NCBI RefSeq assembly: GCF_001514145.1
Contig: NZ_KQ948676.1
Location: 52,917-116,916 of the forward strand
DNA: 64,000 nucleotides
Direction: 5' to 3'
From: Streptomyces canus
Lineage (GTDB): Bacteria > Actinomycetota > Actinomycetes > Streptomycetales > Streptomycetaceae
The translations under genes were made by a program, and so were the position numbers. Shown here piece by piece: positions 33,736-42,671 of the stretch; the first letter of the stretch is position 1, and each line of letters opens with the position of its first letter. The notes under the pieces were generated by a model. That model saw only the letters and a list, made by a program, of their open reading frames with translations. It had not been told where the DNA came from and did no database searches.

Positions 33736-34803
33736 TCAGCACATCAGGTCCGCCTTGGAGATGCGGCCGTGGACGCCCTTGACGATGTCGACCACCTGGG
33801 AGACGTGGAAGTCGGCGGCCGCGCTGAGGTAGGCCAGGCCGACGGGGCCGGGGACGGCGAACCGGTGGGTGAGGAGGGTGAGTGCGTCGCGTACGGCGTT
33901 GCGCAGGGCCTCGTCGAGGTCGCGGTCGAGGCCCAGCACGATGTGCTCGGACGGCGTTTCCGCGAACGGTGCGCGCAGCCGGGCGGCCAGAGAGCGGGTG
34001 GCCGGGTCCGTGTGGAGCGTGAGGCGGAGGGTGGCGCGCAGGGGGGCCTCGAAGGCGGTGAGGGCGACTTCGCCGTCGCCCTGGGAGAAGTGCGGGTCGC
34101 CGACGTAGAAGAGGGCCCCGGGGACCTGGACGGGGAGGAAGAGCCGGGCGCCGGTGCCGAGGTGGCGGACGTCGATGTTCCCGCCGTGCGGGCCGGGAGG
34201 GACGGAGTGGACGGGGGATTCGGTGGCCGGGGCGACGCCCATGATGCCGAGGAAGGGGCGGAGGGGGAAGCCGAGTTGGCGGCCGTCACCGACCGGGAGC
34301 CGGCCCCGGCCGTCGTCTCCGACGGTCGCGACGATGCTGGCCGGCTCGCCCTGGGGGGTCTGCGGATATTCGCCGGGGAGGGCGCCCTTGCCGTGCCGAT
34401 TGCTGATCACCCCGTAGGGAGCGCGGCGGAGCAGGGTCAGGACTTCGACCTCCAGTACGTCACCGGGCCGTGCGTCGTGCAGTGCCACGGGTCCGGTGAC
34501 GACGTGCGGGCCGTGTGTCTGCGGCAGGTGTTCGCGTGCGGAGGCGGCCAGTTCGACGGCGTCGTGCAGCAGGCCGTTCGCGGCGATACCGGCCGCCCCG
34601 AAGAAGGCGGCCGGGTCGCGGCCCTGGTCTTCGAGGATGCCCTCGTGGCTGATGGTGTCGAAGGTGACGGTCTCGCCCGAGCGGACGGTCAGCGCCGGTT
34701 CGGCGGTGGCGTTGGGCAGCAGGCCCCAGTGCACCCGGGACGGGTCGGCGGCCAGGTAGTGGTCACCGTCCAGGGGGCCGAGTCCGGGTTGGAGGAGCCT
34801 CAC
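33736..34803 (-). CDS. Acetamidase/formamidase
   Basis: The 355-residue enzyme is of the FmdA/AmdA family, which hydrolyses formamide, acetamide or similar small amides to ammonia and an acid. Metal-site motifs are visible: GNIDVRHLGTGARLFLPVQV and FYVGDPHFSQGDGEV (centre), preceded by FLGIMGVAPA. The GTG at 34803 overlaps the upstream stop (GTGA), which sets the start. It is the last gene of the operon and would complete nitrogen release from the products of the upstream amidases. Confidence 0.92.
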   Translation of the reverse strand: MRLLQPGLGPLDGDHYLAADPSRVHWGLLPNATAEPALTVRSGETVTFDTISHEGILEDQGRDPAAFFGAAGIAANGLLHDAVELAASAREHLPQTHGPHVVTGPVALHDARPGDVLEVEVLTLLRRAPYGVISNRHGKGALPGEYPQTPQGEPASIVATVGDDGRGRLPVGDGRQLGFPLRPFLGIMGVAPATESPVHSVPPGPHGGNIDVRHLGTGARLFLPVQVPGALFYVGDPHFSQGDGEVALTAFEAPLRATLRLTLHTDPATRSLAARLRAPFAETPSEHIVLGLDRDLDEALRNAVRDALTLLTHRFAVPGPVGLAYLSAAADFHVSQVVDIVKGVHGRISKADLMC

Positions 34804-35564
34804 TTCAGGGCCTCCCGCAGGGCCCCGGCGGTGAGGGTGAATCCGAAGCACTGGCGGACGTTGTAGAGGGTGGCGTCCATGCAGTACGCGGGCGAGGTGG
34901 TGGCCACCGCGTCCTGGACCATGACGACGTCGTAGCCGAGGTTCGCGGCGTCCATGAGGGTGGCCAGGACGCACTGGTCGGCGTTGACGCCGGCGAACAG
35001 CAGGGTGTCGACCCGCAGGTTGCGCAACACGCTGTCCAGTTCGGTGTCCTGGAAGCCGCTCATCCGGTACTTGGAGACATGGAGGTCGCCGTCCGCGGTC
35101 TCCAGTTCGGCGACGATCGCGGCCGAGGGGCTGCCCTGCTCCAGTACCCTGCCGCCCGGGAGCGGGGCGCCGATGCCGCCGCCGGTGCCGTCCGGGTCGT
35201 AGACATGCAGGACGCCGGGCGGGAGGTTGGCCCGGTCGGGGCGGTTGCCCCAGTTGAGCCAGACGACGGGGACGCCCGCGGCGCGCAGCGGGGGCAGCAG
35301 GCCGGCGATGACGGGGATGGGGGCGCGCGCGGGGGCCACGTCCACGCCTATGGAGGCGAGCCAGCCGTCGGGCGAGCAGAAGTCGTTCTGCATGTCGACG
35401 ACGATCAGCGCGGTCGCGGCGAGGTCGGCGGTCACGGTCTGTGGCAGTGCCTCGACGGTGACGGGGTGCGGGTCGCGGTGGGGGCGGGCCAGTACGACGG
35501 TCTTGCCGTGCGCCCGCCAGGCGTTGCGGGGGTTGGGACCGATCAGGCCGTGGGCCTCAGGCAT
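34800..35564 (-). CDS. Isochorismatase-like cysteine hydrolase
   Basis: This 254-residue protein has the catalytic triad of the cysteine-hydrolase family: Asp in ALIVVDMQNDF (near 56), Lys in HVSKYRMSGFQDTEL (near 165), and Cys in GVNADQCVLATLMDA (near 200). The family includes biuret hydrolase, ureidoacrylate hydrolase and N-carbamoylsarcosine hydrolase, which cleave ureido or amide bonds; the match in length and the SKYRMSGF segment favour that branch. It overlaps its upstream neighbour by 8 bases and its downstream one by 4. Confidence 0.9.
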   Translation of the reverse strand: MPEAHGLIGPNPRNAWRAHGKTVVLARPHRDPHPVTVEALPQTVTADLAATALIVVDMQNDFCSPDGWLASIGVDVAPARAPIPVIAGLLPPLRAAGVPVVWLNWGNRPDRANLPPGVLHVYDPDGTGGGIGAPLPGGRVLEQGSPSAAIVAELETADGDLHVSKYRMSGFQDTELDSVLRNLRVDTLLFAGVNADQCVLATLMDAANLGYDVVMVQDAVATTSPAYCMDATLYNVRQCFGFTLTAGALREALK

Positions 35565-37104
35565 GCGCGGGGTTCCTCGAATCGGTGACGAAGTCCAGCA
35601 GGGCTCGGTCGGTGCCCCGGGCGCCCAGCGCGCACAGGCCCACGGGCAGCGAGCGCACCCGCAGCAGCGGGGCGACGACCGCCGGGAGTCCGGCCAGGGA
35701 GGCGAGGCAGGTCAGCCGGAGGGTGGCGGCACGGACGGCCTCCACCTCCTCGGGCGGCGCGTCGGCGAGAGGGGCGGGGCCACTCGTGGCGGGCAGCAGC
35801 AGGGCGGTTCCGGGCGGAAGTACGGCGTCCAGCGCCTTCCGCGCGTCGGACAGGACCTGTTCCGCCCGCGCCCGCTCGGCCGCGCTCACCCGGCGTCCGT
35901 TCTCGAAGCGCGCCGCGACATCCGGGGCGAGCGCGCCCGGGTGACGGGTGATCCACGCGCCGTGCCGCTCCCAGGCTTCGGCGGCCTGGACGGTGCGGAA
36001 GGCGGCGAACCACTCCTCCAGGTGTTCGGCGGCTCCCGTGCGCGCAGGCGCCAGGGGCAGCGCCGTACGCAGGGTCAGTGCCCGGCAGGCGGCCTCGAAG
36101 GAGGCGCGGACCTCGGGTGCCGCGAGCGACACCAGTTCCTCGTCCACCATGCATCGGGTGATCGGCGCGGTGGTGTCGCCCGGCGTCAGCAACGCCTCGG
36201 CCGCCGTCCGCAGCAGGACGGGGTCGTGGGCCAGGAGTCCGGCGGTGTCGAAGGAGGGGGCCAGCGCCAGCAGGCCCCCGTCGGGGGTGGCGCCGTGGGT
36301 GGGCCGCCAGCCGTAGAGGCCGCAGTAGGAGGCGGGCACACGGATCGAACCGGCGGTGTCGGTGGCCAGCCCCAGGTCCGCCCAGCCGCGGGCCACGGCG
36401 GCGGCAGGGCCGCTGCTGGAGCCGCCGGTGATCCGGCCGGGTGCGGCGGGGTTGGCGGGGGTGCCGTAGTGCGGGTTGGTGCCGGCGAGACTGAAGGCGA
36501 GTTCGTCGGTCTGGGCGATGCCGGTGAGTTCGGCGCCCGCGTCGAGCAGCCGCCGTACGGCGTCGGCGTGAGCGGTTTTTGGGCGGGCCTCGGCCAGCCA
36601 GGCGGGGTTGCCCGCGCCGACGCGCTGTCCCGCCACCGCGAACAGGTCCTTCACCGCGAGGCGGACATGGGCCAGCGGGCCCTGCCCGGTGGACGCCACG
36701 AGCGGCCCGTCGGCCACCCGCCACACCGCCGGGTCAGGGCGGTCGTCCGGCGCCGGCGCGGATACGGCGCTCACGTGCGCGGCGGCGATCCGCCACCCGG
36801 CGTCGGTGTGCCGCCACACCTGCGTCTGGAGCCCGCGCGTGCCGTCTTGCCGCCGTGTCTCGGCGGTCACGACCGCGACTTCCACCGTCGGCCGGACCAC
36901 GTGCACCCGCTCGACCACCCGGGCGGGAGCCCCTCCCCTCCCCCGCCGGAAGTCGGCGATGGCGGTGTGGCTCACCAGGACGTTGTCGCCCTCGGCGCGC
37001 AGGGTGTCCGGGGCGTCGAGGAACCAGTGGTCCAGCCCGGTCAAGTCGTTGGCGGCGAGCGCCTGTTCGTAGGCCCAGAAGGCGGCGAAGAGATCCATGG
37101 TCAC
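35557..37104 (-). CDS. AtzH-like domain fused to an amidase-signature hydrolase
   Basis: A 515-residue fusion. Residues 1-115 form an AtzH-like (DUF3225, NTF2-fold) domain (FAAFWAYEQALAANDLTGLD, LVSHTAIADFRRGR, QTQVWRHTDAGWRIAAAHVS). Residues about 135-510 form an amidase with Ser-cisSer-Lys residues in VKDLFAVAG, ITGGSSSGPAAAV and TDTAGSIRVPASYCG. AtzH and the amidase AtzE are neighbours in cyanuric-acid operons, where AtzE removes an amide from 1-carboxybiuret. A similar small carbamoyl or ureido substrate is inferred. The start at 37104 overlaps the cupin stop. Confidence 0.88.
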   Translation of the reverse strand: MTMDLFAAFWAYEQALAANDLTGLDHWFLDAPDTLRAEGDNVLVSHTAIADFRRGRGGAPARVVERVHVVRPTVEVAVVTAETRRQDGTRGLQTQVWRHTDAGWRIAAAHVSAVSAPAPDDRPDPAVWRVADGPLVASTGQGPLAHVRLAVKDLFAVAGQRVGAGNPAWLAEARPKTAHADAVRRLLDAGAELTGIAQTDELAFSLAGTNPHYGTPANPAAPGRITGGSSSGPAAAVARGWADLGLATDTAGSIRVPASYCGLYGWRPTHGATPDGGLLALAPSFDTAGLLAHDPVLLRTAAEALLTPGDTTAPITRCMVDEELVSLAAPEVRASFEAACRALTLRTALPLAPARTGAAEHLEEWFAAFRTVQAAEAWERHGAWITRHPGALAPDVAARFENGRRVSAAERARAEQVLSDARKALDAVLPPGTALLLPATSGPAPLADAPPEEVEAVRAATLRLTCLASLAGLPAVVAPLLRVRSLPVGLCALGARGTDRALLDFVTDSRNPAHA

Positions 37105-37532
37105 GGCGTTCCCGCTCGCAGGACGGCCAGATCCCGCTCGTCCAGGGTGGCGACCGGTCCACGCTCGATGAGATCCGCGAAGCCCTCGTCGGGGGCCATC
37201 ACGGTGAGGGTGTAGAGGCGTTCGGTGGCGGACGTGTTCACGATGCGGTGCTTCGAGCCGACGGGCAGGACCAGGACGTCGCCGGGGGCGAGGTCGCGCT
37301 CGTGCTCGTCGCTGGCGGCGCGGCCGTGGCCGGCGAGCACGACGAACGTCTCGACGGACTCGGGGTGCCAGTTGAGGGGCTGGGCGCCGCCCGGTTCCCA
37401 GACCTCGAAGACGACCGTGGTGGGCGAGCCGTCCCGGGGGCCGGTGAGCACGGCGAGCTTGACGGTGTCGCCGGCGGTGATGTGGTGGGTGGTGATGTCA
37501 CGCAGCGGGGTGTGCAGCGGGGCGTCGGTCAT
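37101..37532 (-). CDS. Small cupin protein
   Basis: A 143-residue single-domain cupin. The two cupin motifs are visible: WHPESVETFVVLAGHGRA and LAPGDVLVLPVGSKHRIVN; the first lacks one of the usual His ligands (H-x-[ES]), so metal binding is uncertain. Cupins in such operons are isomerases, dioxygenases or binding proteins. The start is defined by ATG 37532; the stop overlaps the amidase start (ATGA). It lies 12 bases after the creatininase-family gene. Confidence 0.85.
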   Translation of the reverse strand: MTDAPLHTPLRDITTHHITAGDTVKLAVLTGPRDGSPTTVVFEVWEPGGAQPLNWHPESVETFVVLAGHGRAASDEHERDLAPGDVLVLPVGSKHRIVNTSATERLYTLTVMAPDEGFADLIERGPVATLDERDLAVLRAGTP

Positions 37533-37543
37533 CGCGGGCTCCC

Positions 37544-38329
37544 TCAGGAGGTCAGGGGGCGGTCGGGCAGGAAGCGCGCGCATTCGCGCAACGCGGCGGC
37601 GGCCGCGGAGACGGACGCGTCGACGAGCTTGCGGCCGAGTTCGGGCGTGGCTCCCGTGGGATCGCCGATGAGGCCGTTGCCGGTGGCGAAGTCGTCGCTG
37701 GTCCAGCCGAAGGACACCGGCTTGCCGAAGCCGATGTGCTCGTACGCGGTGAGGTGTTCGGGGACGCTGCGGCGCGCCTGGCTCATGTCCACCAGGTCCG
37801 GGCGGAGGTGGAGCATGGCGGCGGTCTCCTTGAGTCCGCCGTGCACGCCCATGCCGAACTCCGCGGCCGGGGACGTGCCGCCCTGGTCGGCGGGGAGGGA
37901 GGCGTGCAGCAGGAAGGTGCGCAGGCCGTAGCGGGTGCGCAGTTCGCGCAGGGCGACGCCGAGCAGGGCGCTGTTGCCGCCGTGCGCGTTGAGGAAGGCC
38001 AGTCTGCGTACGGGGCCTGCGGCCAGGGAGCGGCCGAGGTCGTCGAGGACGGACAGCAGGGTGCGGGCGCTGAGCCACAGCGTGCCCGGGGACCAGGCGT
38101 GTTCGTCGGACTTGGTGTAGGCGAGGCCCGGCAGCAGCGTGATGTCGCAGCTCTCCCCCGCGAGCCGGGCGGCGCCCTCGGCGACCGCCTCGGCCATGTA
38201 GTAGTCGGTGGCGACGGGCAGATGGGGCCCGTGCTGCTCGATCGCGCCGACCGGCAGCACGGCGACGGTGTCCTCGCCGAACCGCTCGATCTCCGGGCCG
38301 CTGAGGTCGATGAACCGGGTGAAGGTCAC
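37544..38329 (-). CDS. Creatininase-family amidohydrolase
   Basis: The 261-residue enzyme has the metal-binding motifs of the creatininase family: AVLPVGAIEQHGPHLPVATDYYMAEA (residues about 19-44; Glu, His and Asp ligands) and RLAFLNAHGGNSALLGVALRE (His), plus an acidic HGGLKETAAMLHLRPDLV. The family opens cyclic amides (creatinine to creatine) or removes formyl/peptide groups. In this operon ring opening of a lactam or imide is the natural inference. The GTG at 38329 overlaps the upstream stop (GTGA). Confidence 0.92.
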   Translation of the reverse strand: MTFTRFIDLSGPEIERFGEDTVAVLPVGAIEQHGPHLPVATDYYMAEAVAEGAARLAGESCDITLLPGLAYTKSDEHAWSPGTLWLSARTLLSVLDDLGRSLAAGPVRRLAFLNAHGGNSALLGVALRELRTRYGLRTFLLHASLPADQGGTSPAAEFGMGVHGGLKETAAMLHLRPDLVDMSQARRSVPEHLTAYEHIGFGKPVSFGWTSDDFATGNGLIGDPTGATPELGRKLVDASVSAAAAALRECARFLPDRPLTS

Positions 38330-39702
38330 GGCGTCTCCTCGGAAGCGGCGGGAATCTTGCCGGGGTTGAGCAGACCGAGGGGGTCGGCGGTGCGGACCGT
38401 CTCCCGTACGAGGTCGAGGCGGCGGTCGACGTACCAGTTGTGCGGGCTGTGCACGCGGACGCCCAGGGCTTCCAGGGCGGCTGTGCCGGCGTACACGGTC
38501 TGTTCGTCCTGGTAGCGGGCCATGAGCATGCCGACGGTGCCGGAGCGCATGCCCTCCAGGTGGAGCAGGGTGTCCGGGAAGACCTTCCGGATCTCGGTGG
38601 TGTCGCCGAGCAGGACGTCGCCGCCGATCTCCAGGTGGAACCAGCCGTCCTCGGCCTTCATCAGGTGGTAGGTGGGGTGGTTGAAGGACATCGAGCTGAT
38701 CAGCGCGGGGCCGTCCGGTGCGGGCCGGATGTCGAGGACGCTGCCGCCGTGCGACCGGACGATCGCCCGTGCCTGGTCGACGGCCTCCTCCTCGATGATC
38801 GCGCGCACACTCAGGGCCGTGGGATCCAGCGCCGGGTCGGGCTGGTAGACCCCCACAAGGCCGGCCTCGTCCAGCGAGGCCAGGCGCGGCGCCGGTTCGA
38901 GGCGTACGAGCGCCGACAGCGCGGCGGTGGCGGACGCCCAGTCGGCGAAGGCGGCGAACAGGCCCGTCCAGGTGCGGGCCCGCTGGAGCCGTACGGTCGC
39001 GGTGGCGATGATCCCGGTGGTGCCGTAGGCGTGGATGTACGGCAGGGCCTCCGCGTCCCGGACGGTGAAGGGCTCGGCGTCTGCCGTGCAGGGCACCACC
39101 GTCAACTCCTGCACGAAACCGTCGCTGTTGGTCTTGTGCACGAGAGAGCCGGTGCCGCCGCTTCCGCCGGAGAGGAAGCCGCCGACCGTGGTGCCGAAGG
39201 TGGACGGGAACATCCACAACTCCTGGCCGAGGGTGCGGGCGTGGCTTTCGAGGTCGGACATCCTCGCCCCGGCCTCGGCGCGGATCCAGCCGTCGCCGGC
39301 GTCGAGGATCCGGCCGCAGCCGGTGAGGTCGAGGACCGCGCCGTCGTACAGGGGGATCGCCTGGCCGTAGTTTCCGGTGCCCTTGCCGCGCGGGGTGAGG
39401 GGGACGCGGTGGCGGTGGGCCAGGGCCAGGATGCCCGGGATCTGCTCGTGCGTGGAGGGGCGCAGGACGGCCTCGGCGTGGCCGGCGGGAAGGCGCGCGG
39501 ACAGGATGGGCGACATGTGCGCCCAGTCGCAGGAGGCCTTCTCCCGTGCCGCCGGGTCGCGGATCACCCCGTCGGTGCCGAGGAGTTCGGTTGCCTCGGC
39601 GCAGAACTCCTCGATCCCGGGCGTGGGCCGGCGTTCCGTCATGCCCGGAGCCCGTCCGTCGTCGACGAGTTCGGTGAGTGCGGTCAGGTTTCCGGTCGTC
39701 AT
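38326..39702 (-). CDS. FAD-binding oxidase (VAO/glycolate-oxidase type)
   Basis: The 458-residue protein has a PCMH-type FAD domain: HEQIPGILALAHRHRVPLTP, PRGKGTGNYGQAIPLYDG (pyrophosphate loop), then FGTTVGGFLSGGSGGTGSLVH. The C-terminal cap (residues about 260-458) ends VRETVRTADPLGLLNPGKIP, as in glycolate and D-lactate oxidases. It probably oxidises a hydroxy acid or a C-N bond of a pathway intermediate. Its ATG at 39702 overlaps the stop of the binding-protein gene (TGATG). Confidence 0.88.
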   Translation of the reverse strand: MTTGNLTALTELVDDGRAPGMTERRPTPGIEEFCAEATELLGTDGVIRDPAAREKASCDWAHMSPILSARLPAGHAEAVLRPSTHEQIPGILALAHRHRVPLTPRGKGTGNYGQAIPLYDGAVLDLTGCGRILDAGDGWIRAEAGARMSDLESHARTLGQELWMFPSTFGTTVGGFLSGGSGGTGSLVHKTNSDGFVQELTVVPCTADAEPFTVRDAEALPYIHAYGTTGIIATATVRLQRARTWTGLFAAFADWASATAALSALVRLEPAPRLASLDEAGLVGVYQPDPALDPTALSVRAIIEEEAVDQARAIVRSHGGSVLDIRPAPDGPALISSMSFNHPTYHLMKAEDGWFHLEIGGDVLLGDTTEIRKVFPDTLLHLEGMRSGTVGMLMARYQDEQTVYAGTAALEALGVRVHSPHNWYVDRRLDLVRETVRTADPLGLLNPGKIPAASEETP

Positions 39703-40874
39703 CACTTCAGTCCGATCGAGGGGTCGATGAACTCGTCGGTCGCCAGGTCCTGCGCGGTCAGTCCCGCCTTGACCTTGGCGCCGCTCTGCTCGACGAGTGG
39801 GGTGAAGGTCTTCAGGGCGGAGGCGACGCGCTTCGTGTCGAAGCTCCCGACGCTTCCGTCGGCCTCGTTGCCGAGGACGCCGAGCTTGACCAGCTGCTTC
39901 GCGGCAAAGGTGCCAGTGCCCTCGGAGTAGACCCAGCCGGTGTTGTACTGCTGGACCAGGTCGGCGATGAGCTTGACGGTCGCCGACGGCTCGGCCGCGT
40001 AGTCGGCGGTCGACTGCTGCAGGACGGGGACGAGCTTCTTCAGGCAGGGGCTGAGGGACGTCAACTCGCCGCTGCGCACCGAGAGGGCTTCCGGGTAGAC
40101 GTTGTAGCCGACGTCCGCGAGGAGCTGGTACCTGATCGGCTTCTTCCAGGCCGACACCTCGTGCTGGTAGATGTACGGCTCGGCGGTGGCGAAGCCCTGC
40201 TGGGCGATGCCCGGGTTGGACACGAAGCGGGCGGGCGCGCCGTCGTAACTCCCGTCCAGCTGGCTCTTCTTGATCAGGCCTTTCGAGACCAGCAGCGAGG
40301 CGTAGGTGCTGCCGTTGACGTAGACGACCTTCGCGTTCGACTTCCCGATGTCCGCGATCGTCTTCCAGTCGGGGTGGGTCGCCGGGTCCCACATCAGGAC
40401 CTGCGGGCTCTTCTTCATCAGCGCCGCGACGGCCGTGACCGGCTGCTTGGCGGACGCCGTGATCGCCACGTCGGTGGTGACCGTGCCGAGGGTGATGCTC
40501 TTGTCGACGTACATCTGCGAGGGGACGGTCTGGTAGCCGATGGCGGAGCCGCCGGCCCGGATCTGGATGTCGACGCCGGTGTCCTTGCCGCCGATGACCA
40601 GCGGTCCGGTGATCCGCTTCTTGTCGCTGTCGACGGTGTAGCCGGGGCCGACGAGGTTGTAGAGGGGGCCGTGTTCGGCCTCGGGCTCCCAGTCGACCTG
40701 GACGACGACCGTCTTGGGGCAGACGCCGGCCAGGTTCTGCGCGGCGGGAGCCGCCTGGAGCTTGTCGGCGGAGCCGGTGGAGGCCGTGGAGCCACCGCCA
40801 CAGGCGGTGACCGATACCAGGGCGATTGCTGAGGAAACGCCCGCGATGGCGGCGCGTCTGACGGAAGAGGGCAT
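39702..40874 (-). CDS. ABC importer substrate-binding lipoprotein (NMT1/TauA type)
   Basis: The 390-residue precursor has a lipoprotein signal (SVTAC, Cys25). The mature part is of the nitrate/sulfonate/thiamine-precursor type: VVVQVDWEPEAEHGPLYNLV, TVTTDVAITASAKQPVTAVA, FATAEPYIYQHEVSAW. This class binds small organic anions or pyrimidine-like compounds outside the membrane. It is encoded directly after its permease and ATPase genes. The ATG at 40874 gives the complete signal peptide. Confidence 0.92.
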   Translation of the reverse strand: MPSSVRRAAIAGVSSAIALVSVTACGGGSTASTGSADKLQAAPAAQNLAGVCPKTVVVQVDWEPEAEHGPLYNLVGPGYTVDSDKKRITGPLVIGGKDTGVDIQIRAGGSAIGYQTVPSQMYVDKSITLGTVTTDVAITASAKQPVTAVAALMKKSPQVLMWDPATHPDWKTIADIGKSNAKVVYVNGSTYASLLVSKGLIKKSQLDGSYDGAPARFVSNPGIAQQGFATAEPYIYQHEVSAWKKPIRYQLLADVGYNVYPEALSVRSGELTSLSPCLKKLVPVLQQSTADYAAEPSATVKLIADLVQQYNTGWVYSEGTGTFAAKQLVKLGVLGNEADGSVGSFDTKRVASALKTFTPLVEQSGAKVKAGLTAQDLATDEFIDPSIGLK

Positions 40875-40924
40875 GACTGAACTCCCTGACGGACGGGCGG
40901 GGACGAGGGAAAGGCGGGGGCGGG

Positions 40925-41806
40925 CTACGGCCGGTCGGCCGAGGCGTGCCAGGAGCCCACGGCGAGCCGGGCCACGAGGGTGAAGACGGCGAAGACCACG
41001 ACGCCGAAGAGCGAGGCGAGGATGATCGCGGCGAACAGGTCCTCGGACTGCAACCGGGAGCGGTAGACGTCGAGCAGGGTGCCGATGCCGGGTTCGCCCT
41101 GCTTGAAGAACATGTCGCCGACGATCGCACCGATCACGGACAGGCCGGAGGAGGTGCGCAGACCGGTGAAGACCGAGGGGAGGGCGGCGGGCAGTTCGAG
41201 CTTGCGCAGCCGGGCCCAGCGGCCGGCCCGCTGGAGGGTGAACAGGTCGTGGTGGGCACGGTCGACCGACTGGATGCCGAACAAGGTGTTGGCGATCATC
41301 GGGAAGAGGGCGATCAGGACACAGACGACCACCCGGCTGGTGAAGCCGAAGCCGAACCAGAGGCCGATCAGCGGCACGATCGCGAGGATCGGCACGGTCT
41401 GCAGGACGACCGCGTACGGGTACAGGGAGCGCTCCAGCCAGCGGGCCCTGCTCATCAGCACCGCCGCCGTCACCCCCAGCACGGAGGCGATGAGCAGCCC
41501 GACGAGCGCGACCTGGGCCGTGAGCCACAGGGCCTGGAGCATCGGCTGCAGATGGGTCCAGTCGAGGAAGGAGACGGTCAGGACCTGCTGCGGGGGTGGG
41601 ACGAGGAAGCGCCGGGCGGGGCTGAGCAGCAGATAGCTCGCGGCGTACCAGACGCCGATGGCCGCGCCGAGAGACCCGAGCGGCGTGAGCAGCGCGGCGG
41701 GCCGGACCCGTCGGCGGCGGCCGCGCGCCGCAGGTGCGGCCCGCGCCACGTCCGTCGTCGGTACGGGCTCTTCGGTCCGGGCGGTGACGGTGATGTCGGC
41801 GCTCAC
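40925..41806 (-). CDS. ABC importer permease (TauC/SsuC type)
   Basis: This 293-residue inner-membrane protein has a cytoplasmic basic N-terminus, a first span near residues 35-60, and the BPD_transp_1 core with about five further spans. The coupling-helix EAA-type motif is LRKLELPAALPSVFTGLRTSSGLSVIGAIVGDM. It overlaps the ATPase gene by four bases (ATGA) and pairs with it and the lipoprotein to form the importer of the cluster. Confidence 0.92.
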   Translation of the reverse strand: MSADITVTARTEEPVPTTDVARAAPAARGRRRRVRPAALLTPLGSLGAAIGVWYAASYLLLSPARRFLVPPPQQVLTVSFLDWTHLQPMLQALWLTAQVALVGLLIASVLGVTAAVLMSRARWLERSLYPYAVVLQTVPILAIVPLIGLWFGFGFTSRVVVCVLIALFPMIANTLFGIQSVDRAHHDLFTLQRAGRWARLRKLELPAALPSVFTGLRTSSGLSVIGAIVGDMFFKQGEPGIGTLLDVYRSRLQSEDLFAAIILASLFGVVVFAVFTLVARLAVGSWHASADRP

Positions 41807-42561
41807 TGGAACCCTCCTCGCAGTGCCGCGGAGACCTCGCCGGCGATTCGGCCGAACTCGGGGTCGTAACGCAGCTCGGCCGGGCGGGGATGAGGGAAGG
41901 GGACGTCGAAGGAGGCGGTGATCCGCCCGGGGCGTGCCGACATCACGACGACCCTGCCGGCCAGGAAGACGGCTTCGGTCACCGAGTGGGTGATGAACAG
42001 GGCGGCGAAGCCGGTCTCGGCGTAGATGCGCTGGAGTTCCTCCTGCATGCGCAGGCGGGTCATCTCGTCGAGGGCGCCGAACGGTTCGTCGAGGAGGAAC
42101 AGCAAGGGCCGGGTCATGAGGGCCCGGGCCAGGGACACGCGCATCCGCATGCCTCCGGACAACTGCCCCGGCAACTGCTTCTCGAAGCCCTCGAGGCCGA
42201 CCAGCCGAAGGGCGTCCAGCGCCCGCTCGCGCCGTTCGGCCTTCGGGGTTCCGGTGAGTTCCGCGGGGAGTTCGACGTTGGCGAGGACGCTACGCCAGGG
42301 CAGCAGGGTCGGGTCCTGGAACACGTACCCGACCGAGTCGGTGGGGGCGTGGACCGTGCCGCCGGAAGCGGTGTCCAGGCCGGAGGCGAGGCGGAGCAGG
42401 GTGGACTTGCCGCAGCCCGAGGGACCCACGACGGCGACGAACTCACCTGGGGCGATGGAGAGTTCGAGGCCGGTCAGGGCGGTGGTCCCGTTGGCGAAGT
42501 GTTTGTCGACGCTCTCGAATCGCAGCGTCGCGTCGAGCGTCTCCTCGGCGATGGTCGGCAC
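41803..42561 (-). CDS. ABC importer ATPase (TauB/SsuB type)
   Basis: A 252-residue ATPase: Walker A GPSGCGKST (near 47), Q-loop VFQDPTLLPWRSV, signature QLSGGMRMRV, Walker B LLFLLDEPFGALDE and the H-loop ITHSVTEAV. The GTG at 42561 is chosen over ATGs at 42608 and 42603: AAGGGAG lies six bases upstream of it, and both ATGs fall inside the 21-bp inverted repeat that should be an operator. It starts the second transcription unit, which runs to the formamidase gene. Confidence 0.92.
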   Translation of the reverse strand: MPTIAEETLDATLRFESVDKHFANGTTALTGLELSIAPGEFVAVVGPSGCGKSTLLRLASGLDTASGGTVHAPTDSVGYVFQDPTLLPWRSVLANVELPAELTGTPKAERRERALDALRLVGLEGFEKQLPGQLSGGMRMRVSLARALMTRPLLFLLDEPFGALDEMTRLRMQEELQRIYAETGFAALFITHSVTEAVFLAGRVVVMSARPGRITASFDVPFPHPRPAELRYDPEFGRIAGEVSAALRGGFQ

Positions 42562-42589
42562 ATCAGCTCCCTTCAGTGCCACAGTGCGG

Positions 42590-42610
42590 AATGTTGATAG
42601 CATGAACATT
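42590..42610. promoter_or_regulatory. 21-bp operator AATGTT-N9-AACATT, before the importer genes
   Basis: AATGTT (42590-42595) and AACATT (42605-42610) with a 9-nt spacer lie 29 bases before the ATPase start. The same arms and spacing recur at 45383-45403. Confidence 0.75.
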
Positions 42611-42671
42611 GATTGTTTCCGGCCAGTGTCACGGCGGTATCCATTCGTCAGGACCGGGCGGTGGGCCGGTC

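Noticed and set aside
35227..37215. 662-codon plus-strand frame
   Set aside because: Antisense shadow of the cysteine hydrolase and AtzH-amidase genes; Gly/Arg/Gln-rich without domains.
42601..42608. ATG starts for the ABC ATPase at 42608 or 42603
   Set aside because: They lie inside the 21-bp inverted repeat and lack a binding site; GTG 42561 has AAGGGAG at the right distance.
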